This document shows positions 46,481 to 59,399 of a stretch of 64,000 bases of DNA, piece after piece; the stretch's first letter is position 1, and each line of letters begins with the position of its first letter. Both the position numbers and the translations under genes were made by a program. Under the pieces are notes generated by a model. It ran no database searches. It worked only from the letters and a program-made list of their open reading frames with translations, and was not told where the DNA came from. Source of the stretch: Lottia gigantea (lineage: Eukaryota; Mollusca; Gastropoda; Lottiidae); contig NW_008710370.1 of assembly GCF_000327385.1 (NCBI RefSeq), positions 4,193,739 to 4,257,738 on the forward strand. Direction: 5' to 3'.

Positions 46481-47905
46481 CAATATGGAAAATTAATCAC
46501 AAGAGGCACTGAAGCGGATCCACGGCGTTTTTTTTTTGAAATTGAACAACGTAGTATATGTTCACTGCTAAAATCCCTTATGCATTGGAGCATTCAAATG
46601 TAACAGTTTCATGTGTCCAGAAATGAATGAGAGATTTCAACAACCCTTCCCCACTTAATTGTTCTAATCCGCGAAGTACTGGTCAAGTATTTTTTCCACA
46701 TGGTTGAAATTAAACCACGCGTATAAACAGACATTGAAAAAACAAATTTGTTTCAGCCTACAGGCTGAAAATACCGTGATCGCATTTAGGATTAATACAT
46801 ATCTGGATTAACCTACTAAACCACACCTTATGATAATCTTATTGTATATGCATAATATGAAATTCTATACAAAGACAATGTCGCGGGTCCTAATACCCTA
46901 TTTTACTTTTAACTAGATCCAAGCAAATTATTGTATAGCCACTATAATACTCGTATCAAATTATAATGTGGATTTTTAAGATTAAAATATACCCCATGAA
47001 TTGTCTAATCTCTTATTAAGGGTATTGTGTATGGGCAATTTTTAAACCAAATTACATGCAGTTTGTACTAATTACATGAACTCGGAAATTAATTCGGGCA
47101 GCAGAGGTTAACTAGACGATGTACATAGAAAACATGATTTAAATCAACAAGATGTAAGCAAACAGCAAAAATTCAAACTGCGCAATTCTTTCCGCTGCTC
47201 GTACGTATGTCATTAGTGTACAAAAATAAGTAGGACGAATATACACCAATGGGGGAAAAAGATAAAACGTCCTTGAACATGCTTACGTCTTTAGAGAAGC
47301 TGTAGGAAACAGTATTTTCTGAATTTTGGACAATGACCATTGAACACGATGACCAACATGTTCCTGGCAGGCCATAGTGTATTCGACTTTGATGATAGTT
47401 GAAGACGGAACATGCTATAGATTGTACGTTTTCCCACCGATTTGTTAAATTTCGTAGATCCATACGAAAACCTTCAAAACCATTCTTCTAGTTTTTTAAC
47501 CCAATTTTCATAAAACTTGGTATGTTGACGTAGAATGAAGATCAGATTTTCTCCTTTTACCAATATATGGCCATAACGAATTAATATTTTGCTTTACCAG
47601 CTGACTGTCCAGAGTTTCGCTAATAATGGCAGAATGTCAATAACGCTCTGAAAGACAAACACCCGTCAAAACGGAGGGGCGTAATTAATGCGCTGTTACG
47701 ATGACAGAAAATTGTCCCAGAGCGTGGTATGACAGACATCGTGCTGTGACCATTTTTGTCCCTTTTTCGCCAGAAACAACGTTTGTTTTAGGCATGCTGG
47801 GCTAACTAGAACACAATACATGTGTATGTGGACTCGGGACATTTTGGGACTGGTGGTGCTTGTTTTGGTCCCCGTACCTAAAACCAACGTTTTAATAAAT
47901 TAACC

Positions 47906-48036
47906 AAGTACTAACGATCCGAACCGCTTAACGAAACCCGAAATCAGTAACAACATATCGACGAAATATTGGTAGCAGCTAATTAAATTTTCACATGAGG
48001 AAGTATATAAATCATTAGTAAGTAAGTATTTCATAA
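47906..48036. repeat. Dispersed repeat P, copy 2
   Basis: CTAACGATCCGAACCGCTTAA, CGAAACCCGAAATC, ATTGGTAGCAGCTAATT, GTATATAAATCATTAGTAAG. Confidence 0.6.
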
Positions 48037-48731
48037 TGAATATGGTATCAAGTGCCTAGAAGAGTAAGCATACCCTGCCCGGCGCACACCTTTCATAGCT
48101 GCTCAACATACACTACAAATGGGAACAAAAGAAATAACGGCTTGACGACGAATTTAAAGTTCCGTGATTAATTTTTTGTAGTAAATCTTGTTTGCTATCT
48201 ATATTACCATCATTGCCATTGACACTTGACTTTGTCCTTGATACTAATAAGTAGTTAATATCGTTTTTAATTTCCCAATATTCTGAAAAAAAATCCTTTG
48301 AATTTAGATGTGTAATATACCAATACTACTTTAGGAAAGCATGTTACAGGTGTGTTTTGAAAAAAATAAATTCCATACATATCAAAATATCTTTTCTGTG
48401 TGTCATAGTAAGTGATGTATTTATTGTCTGATGTGATGTCCTTGAACTATTTATCTTTCTTTCCAGTTGAATGATTGGCCATACTAATAATCGTTGGGAG
48501 ATGGCTATACAACCAACAGAAGGTATTCCACTGTTACCTTCATTTGAATATAATATTGCAATAGATGCATTAATACAGATTAAAATCCTTGTTTTGTTGC
48601 TATGGTCGACTCAACTTGCACCCATGATCTGACGCAATTGTTTTGAAACATTATCTAAGCTTACCATGACTCTCTACTAATTTCATAACAATTTTTAAAT
48701 AACGGAACACAATTTTATGGTATACTACTCC

Positions 48732-48918
48732 TTAGTTTTATTACACACGACGTTTCAACAATCTACATTGTCATCTTTACTGCCACTCCTAATGCCTAAT
48801 TAATTGTTGCTATTGTTATATTTTTGTGTATATATATAACTTCTTGTACCATATTTCCTCACTTCACCTGAAGATGACAATGTAGATTGTTGAAACGTCG
48901 TGTGCAATAAAAGGAAGT
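48732..48918. mobile_element. Foldback element with ~40-bp arms
   Basis: ACACGACGTTTCAACAATCT...GTCATCTT (48745-48777) is matched perfectly in inverse by AAGATGACAATGTAGATTGT...CGTCGTGT near 48870-48904, with the similarity extending a few bases further into TTTTATT/AATAAAA. Loop about 95 bp. CCTGAAGATGAC...GAAACGTCG is a type of terminal motif seen in other animal elements. Confidence 0.7.
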
Positions 48919-49702
48919 TTGGTTTAATTTAATACGACTGCGCTAAAAACAAGATAAACTTCATTGCCACCATTCAAGTTACCTATTACCTACTGCAGAA
49001 AAGTAATCCAATTGGTGGTTTTTAATTCAATCATAATTTATCTGCAGCTGCATTTTTCATTTATTCCGACTGATAATTCTTTTGAGCACAGAAATGTGAA
49101 AGAAATGACATCAAAGCAGCATAGTTTTAAAAAATCTTTAGTCAGAATTAAAGTGTCCTTTTCGATCAAAAATGAGGAAATTTCAAAATCTTGTCTTATA
49201 ATTCATATTTTTATTTTTATAGTTGTATTTTCAGTGACTAATGTTTGAATTTACTTTTTGACAACATACAATAATGTATACAATACAATTGATTCCCAGG
49301 ATTTAAAATGGGAATTGAACATGTTATTTAATTTTTGAAAATGTGTTCACAGGAAAGCGGAGCAACCAGATAAATCACTCATGAAGCAGGAAATTAAATG
49401 TTTATTGTTTTTTAAATTTCTAAGGTTGCTCATTGTTGTCGCCTGTCTCAAACCGCTAGTTTGACACGATATTTCGTATTGCTGTCTACCTAATGCTTAA
49501 TGTTTTCATATACTTAATATACTCCAACGAAGTCTATAAAATTATTTCGAGTATATCACGCCTAACATTTATATCAATAGAATTTTTCATACAAAGGAAA
49601 TTGCCCCAAACCGATCTTGTCGTTGGTATGCCATTCAAACTCAGCTAAGTATGTCGAAAAGAAATTGAATTGAGGTTGAACTGTTCAATAGCTCGTTCAA
49701 AT

Positions 49703-49955
49703 TCGCCATTTTCGGGGGTTGATTCGGTTGTCTTGAACATATGTAAATAGTCTTTAGAAGTACTAGAAATGAGCGAAAATCGCATAAATTCTTCAAAAGC
49801 ACCTAAGACTATGAATTTCCCTTTCTATTTCTGTATTTCCATATATGACAGAGTCACAATAAAAGACGAGTCGTCATTTTAACTCTCAAACGCGGATAAT
49901 TCTGAACACACCTGGATTCGAAGGCTCAAATTTCGACGGTGAGCGAAATTTACCA
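49703..49955. mobile_element. MITE family B, copy 7 (partial)
   Basis: GGGGGTTGATTCGG through GGATAATTCTGAACACACC to TTTCGACGGTGAGCG; one end missing. Lies in the region between genes. Confidence 0.68.
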
Positions 49956-51127
49956 AAGTTGTGGTATAGATTCTAAGAGCGTTTATGCAGTGGGGTTTTT
50001 TTGCAAGGTATGTCATAGCAGGAATCATAAGTATTTTATTATTTAAGGTACATGACAGCCAAAACTCATGTTTATGAAAAATCAAACCCGATAATTTAAA
50101 AAATAAGTAGACCTACGCGCGAATACATTTTGATCAACGCAGAAAATTTGAAGCAAAAGTAGAGTTGAAACGAAAGAATGGATCTTTAATGGTTCCAATA
50201 TTCACTATATCATATCCGTAGACTTAAACTGTCCTGTCCTGTTTTAATGTATTTGATCAGGTTCCTTCTTGTTCACATGGAACAATTTCTTAAAGTTTCA
50301 TTATCCCTGTCAATAATTGTACTTTCTACATCGTTTAACGTCAAAAAATGTTTAGAGATTTTATTGATAAAAACTCATTAAATATTTTTTGTATATTAGT
50401 GTATATCCTTGAGCGATTATGAACTATTTCACCAAAGATCGTGACAATCCATTATCATTATAAACGTTATACAGTATTTAAAAACAAAAAATTGAATGCA
50501 TTTTCAAGAGCATGTAAGTTATGTAAATTTTGGTTTTTTTTTTCATTTTTAATTGGGTTTATCCTTCAAAATTCATTTTGGCATATTGTAACATTTATTG
50601 TGTCATAACCTAATTGCTTTGTCAATATAACCAAAGATTTGATGAAATAGTTGGACATAGTTTTAATCCCTAACATGGAATCTGAGCTTTGTAAAATACA
50701 TAACGTGTATTGTCACCAATTGGCGTTCTGCTCCGACTGTTTATAAAAGTTTTTTGGGTGGGTCCCGCTATTAGTCCAAGATAACAATCTGTTTGAAAGT
50801 CAGTGAACATAGGCATAAGATCGTTTTACTGTAATATATGTTGAATCTTCTTTGATTTGAAAGTCACGATTTATTTTTCTTAACAAATAAATTTACAGCT
50901 GCCTGGCTAATGGGGATTATGCATTGGAACGTAAAAAAAGGAAGCTTGTAACCTTCCAAAATAAATAAGGTCTCGACCTTTACTGGATCTGAAGACATTC
51001 TATGACAAATGATTTGAAAGCTAAAATTTGAATCTGACTATTTTTGAAAAAGAAATTTTCTGAGCTCACGGTAGTGACGGGAGTATTGAACCATGAAGAA
51101 ATTTGATAAAATGATTCAGATTATACG

Positions 51128-51360
51128 TTACATTACATAATGAAATTGTAATTTTACTAATATCACAATTAGTTCTTAGTACGAATGCAATTAATTTATG
51201 TCTTTCGTAAAACTCCATTACGTATCGATATCGGCGAGCAAAATTCTATTACATTACATAATAAATTGTAATTTGACTAATATCACAACTGTTTTCGTAG
51301 TCAGTACGAATGCAGTTATTATGTTTTTCATTACGTATCGGTATCGGCGAGCAAAACTCT
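51128..51360. repeat. ~122-bp direct tandem duplication
   Basis: TTACATTACATAATGAAATTG at 51128 and TTACATTACATAATAAATTG at 51250; both units end ATCGGCGAGCAAAA. Confidence 0.82.
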
Positions 51361-53736
51361 CATCTAAAAATTAAGTATTAACTGGCCATTGATATGGGTT
51401 TCAATCCATATTTTCGAACGGTCAGAACGAAAGGTGTTCGAATCAAAAAAAGAGATATAAATTATTTGATTTATTGCGTTTATTATGATCTATTATACAG
51501 TAATTGTGTGCGTAAATTTGAACATATTTTCTGTTCTAAGTATACCATAATTACAAATAAACAAATATCGAATAACGATTGATTCACATCATTTTATGAA
51601 CACAGGTTTTACATAAATAATATAAAACATTGTTGACAGTTTGAATTTATATCACAGGTTGACATATTAGTGAAATGACGTGTTTCCTAAAGTTGAATGT
51701 GAAAACAGGATGCGCATTGGAAATCCAATCTCCTTCTTAATATATTGACCAATTGATCAAACCAATTTTGTCTGATTTTGAAATCCAACATGTTTATCTT
51801 TCATGAAATGAGCATATAAAAACTCACAGGTCTGCCAATGTTCACATTTTTGTCATAATCTGAACAATTCAAGCAAATTCCAAGCTAACCAACCAAGCCG
51901 AGAAAGTTTGCACTCGGAGATGAGCTGAGACATAATAAGGGTGAAATACGTCTAGACGATATCCCACTAGACGATTTTATCGTGGACACCATGTTCCCTT
52001 TAAGTTTAATTAAAAATGTTGCTTATGTCAAGATATGAAGCTAATTAAGGCGGTTTGTGGTGAATATAGACAGAATATTCATCATTTGATCCTACAGAAT
52101 GATGATTATGTCATCACACCAATGACTCGATTAAGTAAGTTTTTAGATATTTTACATAAGAGGCGAAAAGAACTAAATACTTTTAAATTGATATCACATA
52201 TTCATCATTTGTTCCGTTTAAGTTTAATTATAATAACTTTCGACATTGCATTTTTTTTACAAGAAAAAGGCTGCGTATTTCAAGATATGAAGCTAATTTT
52301 GTGGGAAAATGTCTTATATCTCTATAATCATAAGGTCCAAATATTAAGGCCTTATCTTTTATCTCGATCAACCGATTAGATTTTAGATGAAGTCAAGTTT
52401 GCTAAAGGCCTGCATGTTGAAAATCCGTCAACAGTTGAAAATCGAGTTGCCTGATCGTCACTGTAACCCCTATGTATCGAGAAATAGAGTCTTATAACAT
52501 GGGAAGTAGACTGTTACACTACAATGAATTCCATGCATAATCATCCAACTTCATCAAAAGTATTCAGACCTATATACAATGGTGACAAATTTAAAAATTG
52601 CAGTGTGCATTCTGAGCAGTTATGTAAACAAAAGTGTGAACAATTTTAACACCAGTTGTCCTTTTATACTCATCTTAAAATAACTGGTTATATCGCAGTT
52701 TAGGTTTGTCCTCTTAAAAAATCAAAAATTTTTAAAAGTAAACTATTAATGGACCAGCTGAGTCGTTTCCTCCATCTATTCATCAAGTTCAAATTTCATA
52801 TCTTGATGTATCAAATAACTATCGCTGTGGTATCTATATGTTAATCATCAGCCATTCTTCACTATTCGAAACCGTTTTAACCCACTTATAACAACCCCGA
52901 ATAATGTAATTTAAATTTGAATGGCGTATCTTAATTACTTTTTCTTACCTACTCTTTTGTAAATGGAGACCCAATAAAATACCACGAATTTATAGATTAT
53001 TTCCCTTTCAGATATTCATGTTAAGGTCTGAATTTGATCCCTACTATCGTAAAAATAAAAATATAACAACAGATTGTCGACATGAAATATTGGAATGAAA
53101 TTATCACGAACAGTCGTTTTCAAACATTTTGAGGACTCAAAAATCTTATGAAACAATCTTATAATTATGGTTATTAATAAAATAAAAATGTAAATCTAGT
53201 AGACTTTGCGTGCCTGGAACATTCGTACTATTTTGTACACATTACTGATTTCTTTGTATATGTCCATCAAATGATTTAACCAAAATGCACTTTTGCACTT
53301 ATTTTTATAAAAAGCTGTTATATCCTTTTCCATAATGGAAATGCTTCAAAATGGAATTTTCCTTTTCATTTTTTACCATTTAATCTGTTCCCTCATCATG
53401 AATATGAACCGCATCGACGGTTTTAACGCGATTTCTATTTGAATAGTCCCTTTTTTTATCGTCATTTATTTGTTTAAAAGTTTTAAGTGAATATGGTATC
53501 TAGTGAAATATAATTATCGTCTGTGTATTCATTAAATGTAAGTTATTTGCGTCACAATTTAACCAAAATAATGTCGTTGACCCAGTGCGAATATTCTTTT
53601 ATAATAGGTTCACCAAATAAACCCAAGATTTATGTAGAAATAGGGGATAACTGATTTTTGACAGTTTTTGTATCAAATGAAAATTCTAGAAAATGCATTG
53701 ATACTTTCCAATTGAGCCATTAAAGGGCATTAAAAT

Positions 53737-54099
53737 ATGACAAAGCACTTCGACTATCCGTCACCTCCTTATACACGTTTTTCATCAGATTTATGCTCTT
53801 TTTGCCAACATCGACCTGAAACTTTACAACATCTCTTCTTCGACTGTGCTTTCGTTAAATTTCTGAGGAAAACTATTAATGATAATACAATATTCTATTT
53901 GAACTTTAGAAACTATTATGGTTGGCCCTCATTCCTTAGAAGTAATGGCTTCTTTTACATGCAAAATTTTTCATTTATAGGTCAAGAATTTATCAAATAA
54001 AAGCCAAATTAACAGTTTTACTTAAGTATTTCCACGATAATATTGCAGTTGAACAGAATCTCCAAATGATAAGGAATAATGACATTTTAAATAGATAAT
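53737..54099 (+). mobile_element. LINE ORF2 3' fragment (zinc-binding end)
   Basis: Plus-strand reading SSDLCSFCQHRPETLQHLFF, then DCAFVKFL: the C..C......H...C zinc-binding motif after the reverse transcriptase in many LINEs. Just downstream, in another frame, IKAKLTVLLKYFHDN then ILNR and a stop resemble the usual LINE C-terminus, so one frameshift separates them (near 53998). The RT core is missing: a 5'-truncated dead copy. Confidence 0.6.
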
Positions 54100-54269
54100 T
54101 GGGACATTTTATATGTTCTGGCCACCTACTTCTATTTCTCTCTTTTTTTTTCTTTCAACTCTTTCATTAACAATAGTACAGAGCTCAGCTTTTCTTCAAA
54201 CTTATAGCAATCGATTGGATAACCGACGGAGTGCAAACGTTATATCGGTTATGATGTTATCAGTAAACT

Positions 54270-55110
54270 TTTCGTCTGTGATAGGGTGCATTTTAAAACA
54301 AACTTGGTATTTTATTAAATTGTTGTTTGGTTTTATAATGCATCTGTAAGTTTTAAAAGCACATAATTACTAAACATTGGCCTTACTAATATTTACTATT
54401 ACTCTCTCTTATCTCTTTAACTTTAACTGGTCTCACAGGACAATGGCTGAACTGTCTTTAGGCCAGTGAGTTTCATCACTTTTGCTCTCTATAGCCTCAC
54501 TTGGACCTTAGATACCAAACAGAGTGGTTTGTTTTAGTCTTTAGGAACAGTGCAGCTCTGTTTTCTTCATTCTATCTATAGTTATTCATCTTTGGAGCAA
54601 CTTTCTTCAGGTATGTGTGTTTTGGGTTAATATCTTGGGTAATTGTAATATTTGGGTGACTATATTTGTATTTGCAAGCAGAGTAATTGAGATAATGTTT
54701 TACTTATATATAACATCATGCAGTTCAATTAAAACGTTTCATTTTAACTTATCATATAATTATCATTTAATTTACAGAACTAAGTTACATCTCTAATAGT
54801 AATCAGCTTAAGTAAACACCCCATCTTTGGGTTAGTATAATTTTACTATTATCCAATCATTGTATCTTTATATATATATTTGATAAGGTTTGTTATTAAT
54901 TATGTGCATAGTGTTTTGATTTTCAAGTTTATTGTAATAATAATGTTCTGTATGTCTAAATTATGTTGTATTATTATTAATTGTATATATTATTATTACA
55001 GGGTGTTTTTAATGCTAGATATTAATAAAGCTGAGAAAACGTTAAAGATTCGTGTTAATCTGAGGTAACCCCAGTGAGTTAGCCATACGTCTACATTATG
55101 AGTGATAACA
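54270..55110. repeat. Dispersed repeat G, copy 2 (class unknown)
   Basis: Same ordered blocks as copy 1 with extra AT-rich sequence inside; begins about 170 bp after the LINE fragment. No coding capacity recognised. Confidence 0.58.
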
Positions 55111-55439
55111 GACCCTTAAAGTTCTGTAAATATTAATCAAATAATTTTTGTGGATATTAGAAAAACTTTATTGGCGCAAACTTCCATTTGAACGTTGTTT
55201 GTATGACACAGTACGGATCAATAACACAATAGAAAATATACACAGGGCTGCAATGTTCCTTATGACCTAAAACAACAAAACAGATTCTAACCCGATATAA
55301 ATATTTGGATAGGTGATGATTAGCATAATCAAACCAAACTTTGACATATTACTAAATGGGAACAAAGTTTGTCTAATTCTTCATGTGAGTAATAATAAGC
55401 GGGAAGTTGTGTATCGTTCCTGACGATACCTTTCATTCC

Positions 55440-55665
55440 ATAAAAAGTGGGGATTTTTATAAGTTTGTTTATGCTATAACAATTTTTAAACTCGACAGAG
55501 GGTGCTAACCACGTCTATCAGCTATATTACCAAATGCCACAGTAATAAAAGTTATGAATTAATATATATATAGAAACCTTAAAGATAAAATATTAATTTT
55601 TATCCCATTATTCAATATCACGATATGTATCTTATCGTGGCGTGATTGACGATACCCAGCACTAA
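55440..55665. mobile_element. hAT-like MITE, partial relative of the 14.5-kb copy
   Basis: Shares ACCACGTCTATCAGCTAYAT-like text, ATATGTATCTTATCGTG and the end GATACCCAGCACTA; left end not found. Confidence 0.5.
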
Positions 55666-57894
55666 AATATTAATATACAAAATTGACAGTTCAAGGGAGA
55701 TAACTTATGTTATTCTTAAATTGGTAACGGGACTAAGACCGGCAATTCATTTGCCATCTGCTTCCATGTTTAATCCCGAAATTCCATCTTATAAAACTTT
55801 GTCTTTTACGTTCCTTTATGTTTAGATATTTATATGATACTGTATTTACGAACACTAAACTTTTCAAAATGAATATTGTAACCTCAAATTTATATATATC
55901 GGACTATATATAGGGTACTAAATTTATTTTTTGGTTTGAATTTCATCTGACATGTATCTGGAGTACTATGTTCAGAAAGCATGTAAATATACACATTTGT
56001 ACGCAATGAAAGTGTTTTTCTGGTGCACCCCTACCTCAATTAGGCTCTTTGTTTGCAGCCAATCAGAACAAATCAATCCTTATGACACTTTGTTTGCGAA
56101 CTTGAGCAAAACGGAAGCTGCGTGCCATTACATATTTTTGATGAATATGTACGGTATAGAGTTGAGTAAGTTGAATTTTTTTTAAACTCCAGTCCCAACA
56201 CCCAATATATTTTACATTATTATAATGCATTCGTAATTCTCTCTTAAACGATATGTGGCACTGATGGTTTGCTATAAAAATTCACATCATTAAATTTTGA
56301 TAAATTTTTGATAAAACAAATATGGTTTTATCTCTTTAAATCTTACGTGTTCAACTACAAATGTCTTGTACTTTATACAGAGTAAGTGCGCCGGAGAATT
56401 AATGAGATTATGTAATTTTTTAACCTTTAAAAAGATTATTCATGTTTTTTGCAAATTGTTACATACAAATTGGAAACAGCTCCATTTAAATCTGTAAATT
56501 CGAAAGTTATTTAACCGTTGGAATTAACTTTAACTACAAATATCTAATACTTATTACAAGTACGGAGAAGTATGTGTTTGCAGACAATGCATATTGCAGA
56601 TATTTCCTATTTAGGAAGAATGGATTGTTAAATCATTAGCGTTATTTCTTTGTTGGCTATATATCACCATGGATCAAGTACAATTTCTTTCAACTTAATT
56701 TGGAAATCCTTCAATATAAAGACTGTTAATGTTAATAAGCATCTACTTCTCGTTTTGTTTATCCCAATTGGTAGCCCAAATCGAAACGAAAATAAGACTC
56801 AATAGTCATATATCGAGCCACATGCACTGATGGGAAAAAACGGGTTATAAACTTAAATTGCCCATACTTACATATTGCAAAACAATTCAAAGCTAGGCAC
56901 AAGGATTCATTTTGTTCTGAGTAACGAGTGTTATCAATGTCTATGTACAGAAGCTTGTTAGTTTGCGTTCCTTAAAAATCAGCTTTTTGCCCATGCTTTT
57001 TGTGGTATGGCCCTAAGTGAACATTACTTCTGCCTTTGGGTTAACTATGGCTTATTTATAACTAGTGCTTGTGGGCTATACTTCCCGCCTATGTACTTCC
57101 TGTGGTGGAGAGTTTTCTGTCCTTGTAAGAAAATGTCTATAATATAACACTTATAGCCCTATTTTGTCCCCCAGACTTCCACCTGTTTACTGAATTAAGA
57201 AATAGGAATAAGCCATTTTTTCTAGTATGGAGCCATTCGATGTCAAGTCTTCCAAGTGTATAAATTAGGCTTAGTTATTATATCCGCGCAAACATGATTT
57301 TCCAAATACAAATGTGTACAAAATGAATGATATCATATTTGTTTTTGCATAATGTGCCAAATTTGGTTTGTAGAGCTTATTCGTAGATTTTCCTCGAGTT
57401 TCTTTTTTATGTTGTTTGTAAAAAGGATGCAATTGAAAACAATTTTTTTTTATAGAGAAACGAATTTACAATTCCGGCGATAATTAATGTATAGATCTGA
57501 GAATCACAGTTCTAGTTTAGTTTGATGCCAATCGATGTTTGTGATAATTGGATAATTCAAGTTGATGTTTATGGAGTAATGTCCGTAGCAGTCGGATATG
57601 TCTTTCTCAACTATAATCAATATATTATATTGATACAGCAATAAACCAAAAATGAACTGAGAGTGTGTTACTTTTTGACACAAGCGGGCTGTGATGAAAG
57701 TCGGCAAATCATTAGAAAATATGATAAGGCAACATCCTTGACTTACAATGAAGATTAAAACCAAAAGTCAAAACAATCTGTATATGATTGTCAACTGTCG
57801 AGTGAGAGCAATATGGTACTTGTCAAATCGGTACTTGAGCCAAGTTTCAAAGTGAAAAATAAAACAATGTACCTGATATGATTCCATACCTAAC

Positions 57895-58008
57895 CATTAG
57901 TAATGTCTATTGACAAGCATTAGTAATGTTTATTGACAAGCATTAGTAATGTCTATTGACATGTATTAGTAATGTTTATTGACAAGCTTTAGTGATGTTT
58001 ATTGACAA
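57895..58008. repeat. 23-bp tandem repeat, five units
   Basis: ATTAGTAATGTTTATTGACA plus AGC repeated about five times upstream of the sushi exon's far side. Confidence 0.85.
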
Positions 58009-58472
58009 TATTCTGCCGTTGTTGTTGTTTTGATATCACAGTAGTGGTAATTCGTTTTGACTTTGATGATAATGAGAAAACTTTTCGCCGATTTAAATCA
58101 ATTCACTTGACTTTTAAGGGCCAAGTTGAAAATCCTAGTTACAATATTTTGGTAATGATTCGGAATTTTTAGTGCTGTCTGTTTTTTACGTAGGCATATT
58201 TCTATGCTTATCCGAGCAAAGCAAAATAACGAGCAACTGGTGGTAAAGAATGCCACCAGTTTTCCAGAGCACCACATAATATTTTCATTTCATTATAAAA
58301 TTTTGTTATATGCAATTACACGATTCTCAATGATTAAAAGATATTTTCGCTTCGCGTACTTAAACTTTTGGCTCAAAAAAGTACGATAAAACTTTTTTAA
58401 AAAAAATATAAAACTATTCAGAAGAATAGATCTATTCTTTATAATAAGTCCAGATCCGTATTGACAACTTAC

Positions 58473-58627
58473 AGCCGATGTGTTCCATGATCCATCTTTT
58501 AAGCAGACAATAGACGAGTTCTGATAGGAGTCAGGAAGGCAGTCATACAACATAAGATAACCTGGTAGATATTCTTGATCAGCGGGCTGAGTATTGATAT
58601 TTGGGATACTTGGTGGTGGACCACAAA
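58473..58627 (-). CDS. Exon with sushi/CCP domain
   Basis: Acceptor CTTTGCAG, phase 1. VCGPPPSIPNINTQPADQ, then YLMLYDCLPDSYQNSSIVC and DGSWNTSA. Three of four sushi cysteines are present. The fourth (VSC) would lie directly after GCT, but GTA-AGT-TGT here is also a textbook donor. So either the exon reads on to supply Cys4, or it ends at GCT and Cys4 comes from the next exon. I found no clear continuation in 46.4-58.4 kb. Confidence 0.72.
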
Positions 58628-59091
58628 CTGCAAAGAATAATATCAAGAATTGAACAGAATGTAACACTTCCGCCTTTATTGTTATTTCCTAGTATGTTAG
58701 ATCAAGTGAGAACGTTAGCAGTTCGCGACAATGCGAATATTGACACTCTATGTTAACCCTTATGATCGGGAATAGTGCAACTACAAAAGCTCCTTATCAG
58801 TTCGTCCAAATTCACAAAACATTGTATGTAGGTGATGAAAGATAGTGGATCACGTCCAAAATACGCCCGTTTTGGAATGCATGTGTCAAGATTTTTTTTT
58901 TGAAAACAATATTTATTCAAGGATTACAAATATTACATACATATATATATAAACATATGGTTTTGGAAACAAGCTTTAAAGCTTATGTAAATCCATTACC
59001 ATGTGTCAAGATGTTTACGGGAATTCCTACGCTGCAAAGCCATAATCGATCCAACATAATGGTAGTGCAAAGGAAATACAAAAAATCAGAC

Positions 59092-59318
59092 CTTTAGATA
59101 CATTGTACATCACTGTTCCAGCAGCAAATTCAGTTTGTGAAGTCGAAACAACTTCGTCACAGAGTTCACATTGCTTTGAAGATGTTGTGTAGTAAGAAAA
59201 CCCTGTACAGTATTCATTCTTCTGACATCTTCTAGAGCAACAAAACTTTGAATCCAGGCTAGTCGTTTCAAAATAATTAGTAAGTTTACTATCAACATAA
59301 ATTCGATCAAACACGAAT
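59092..59318 (-). CDS. Exon with PAN/apple-like domain
   Basis: About 227 nt. Reads FVFDRIYVDSKLTNYFETTS, SKFCCSRRCQKNEYCTGFSY, then CELCDEVVST and GTVMYNVSK. The spacing CC..C.....C.GFSY......CELC and the final 'YN/YxV' match PAN-1/apple modules. It ends in phase 1 (AAAG|GTCTGA, a weak donor) and joins the sushi exon in frame. The acceptor is CAG; the incoming phase is 2. Probably a separate gene from the large mosaic gene, whose own signal peptide lies downstream. Confidence 0.7.
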
Positions 59319-59399
59319 CTGCTGTATATGCAGAAATCACACGTTCAGTGCATAAGGAAATAATCATGAGCATAATAAACCCAACCGTCTTCTCTTAAT

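Larger units (their letters stand above)
46480..58400. other. Intergenic stretch, no convincing gene
   Basis: Apart from the repeats listed (P2, the foldback, MITE B7, the 122-bp duplication, the LINE fragment, repeat G2, a hAT remnant and a 23-bp tandem) I see no supported exon. A minus-strand frame at 47173-47463 (WENVQSIACSVFNYHQ..., GTCWSSCSMVIVQN) has two Cys clusters and ends near GTAAGC; it could be an exon of the sushi/PAN gene but is unproven. Confidence 0.4.

Noticed and set aside
47173-47463. Minus-strand frame WENVQSIACSVFNY...GTCWSSCSM as a definite exon
   Set aside because: Cys pattern is suggestive but there is no recognised domain and the acceptor is uncertain; left as a note only.
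52035-52379. 114-codon plus-strand ORF
   Set aside because: Overlaps an internal imperfect repeat (AAGATATGAAGCTAATT, ATTCATCATTTG occur twice); composition looks random; no splice or family signal.
55952-56185. 77-codon plus-strand ORF
   Set aside because: No domain, no splice context, random-looking composition.
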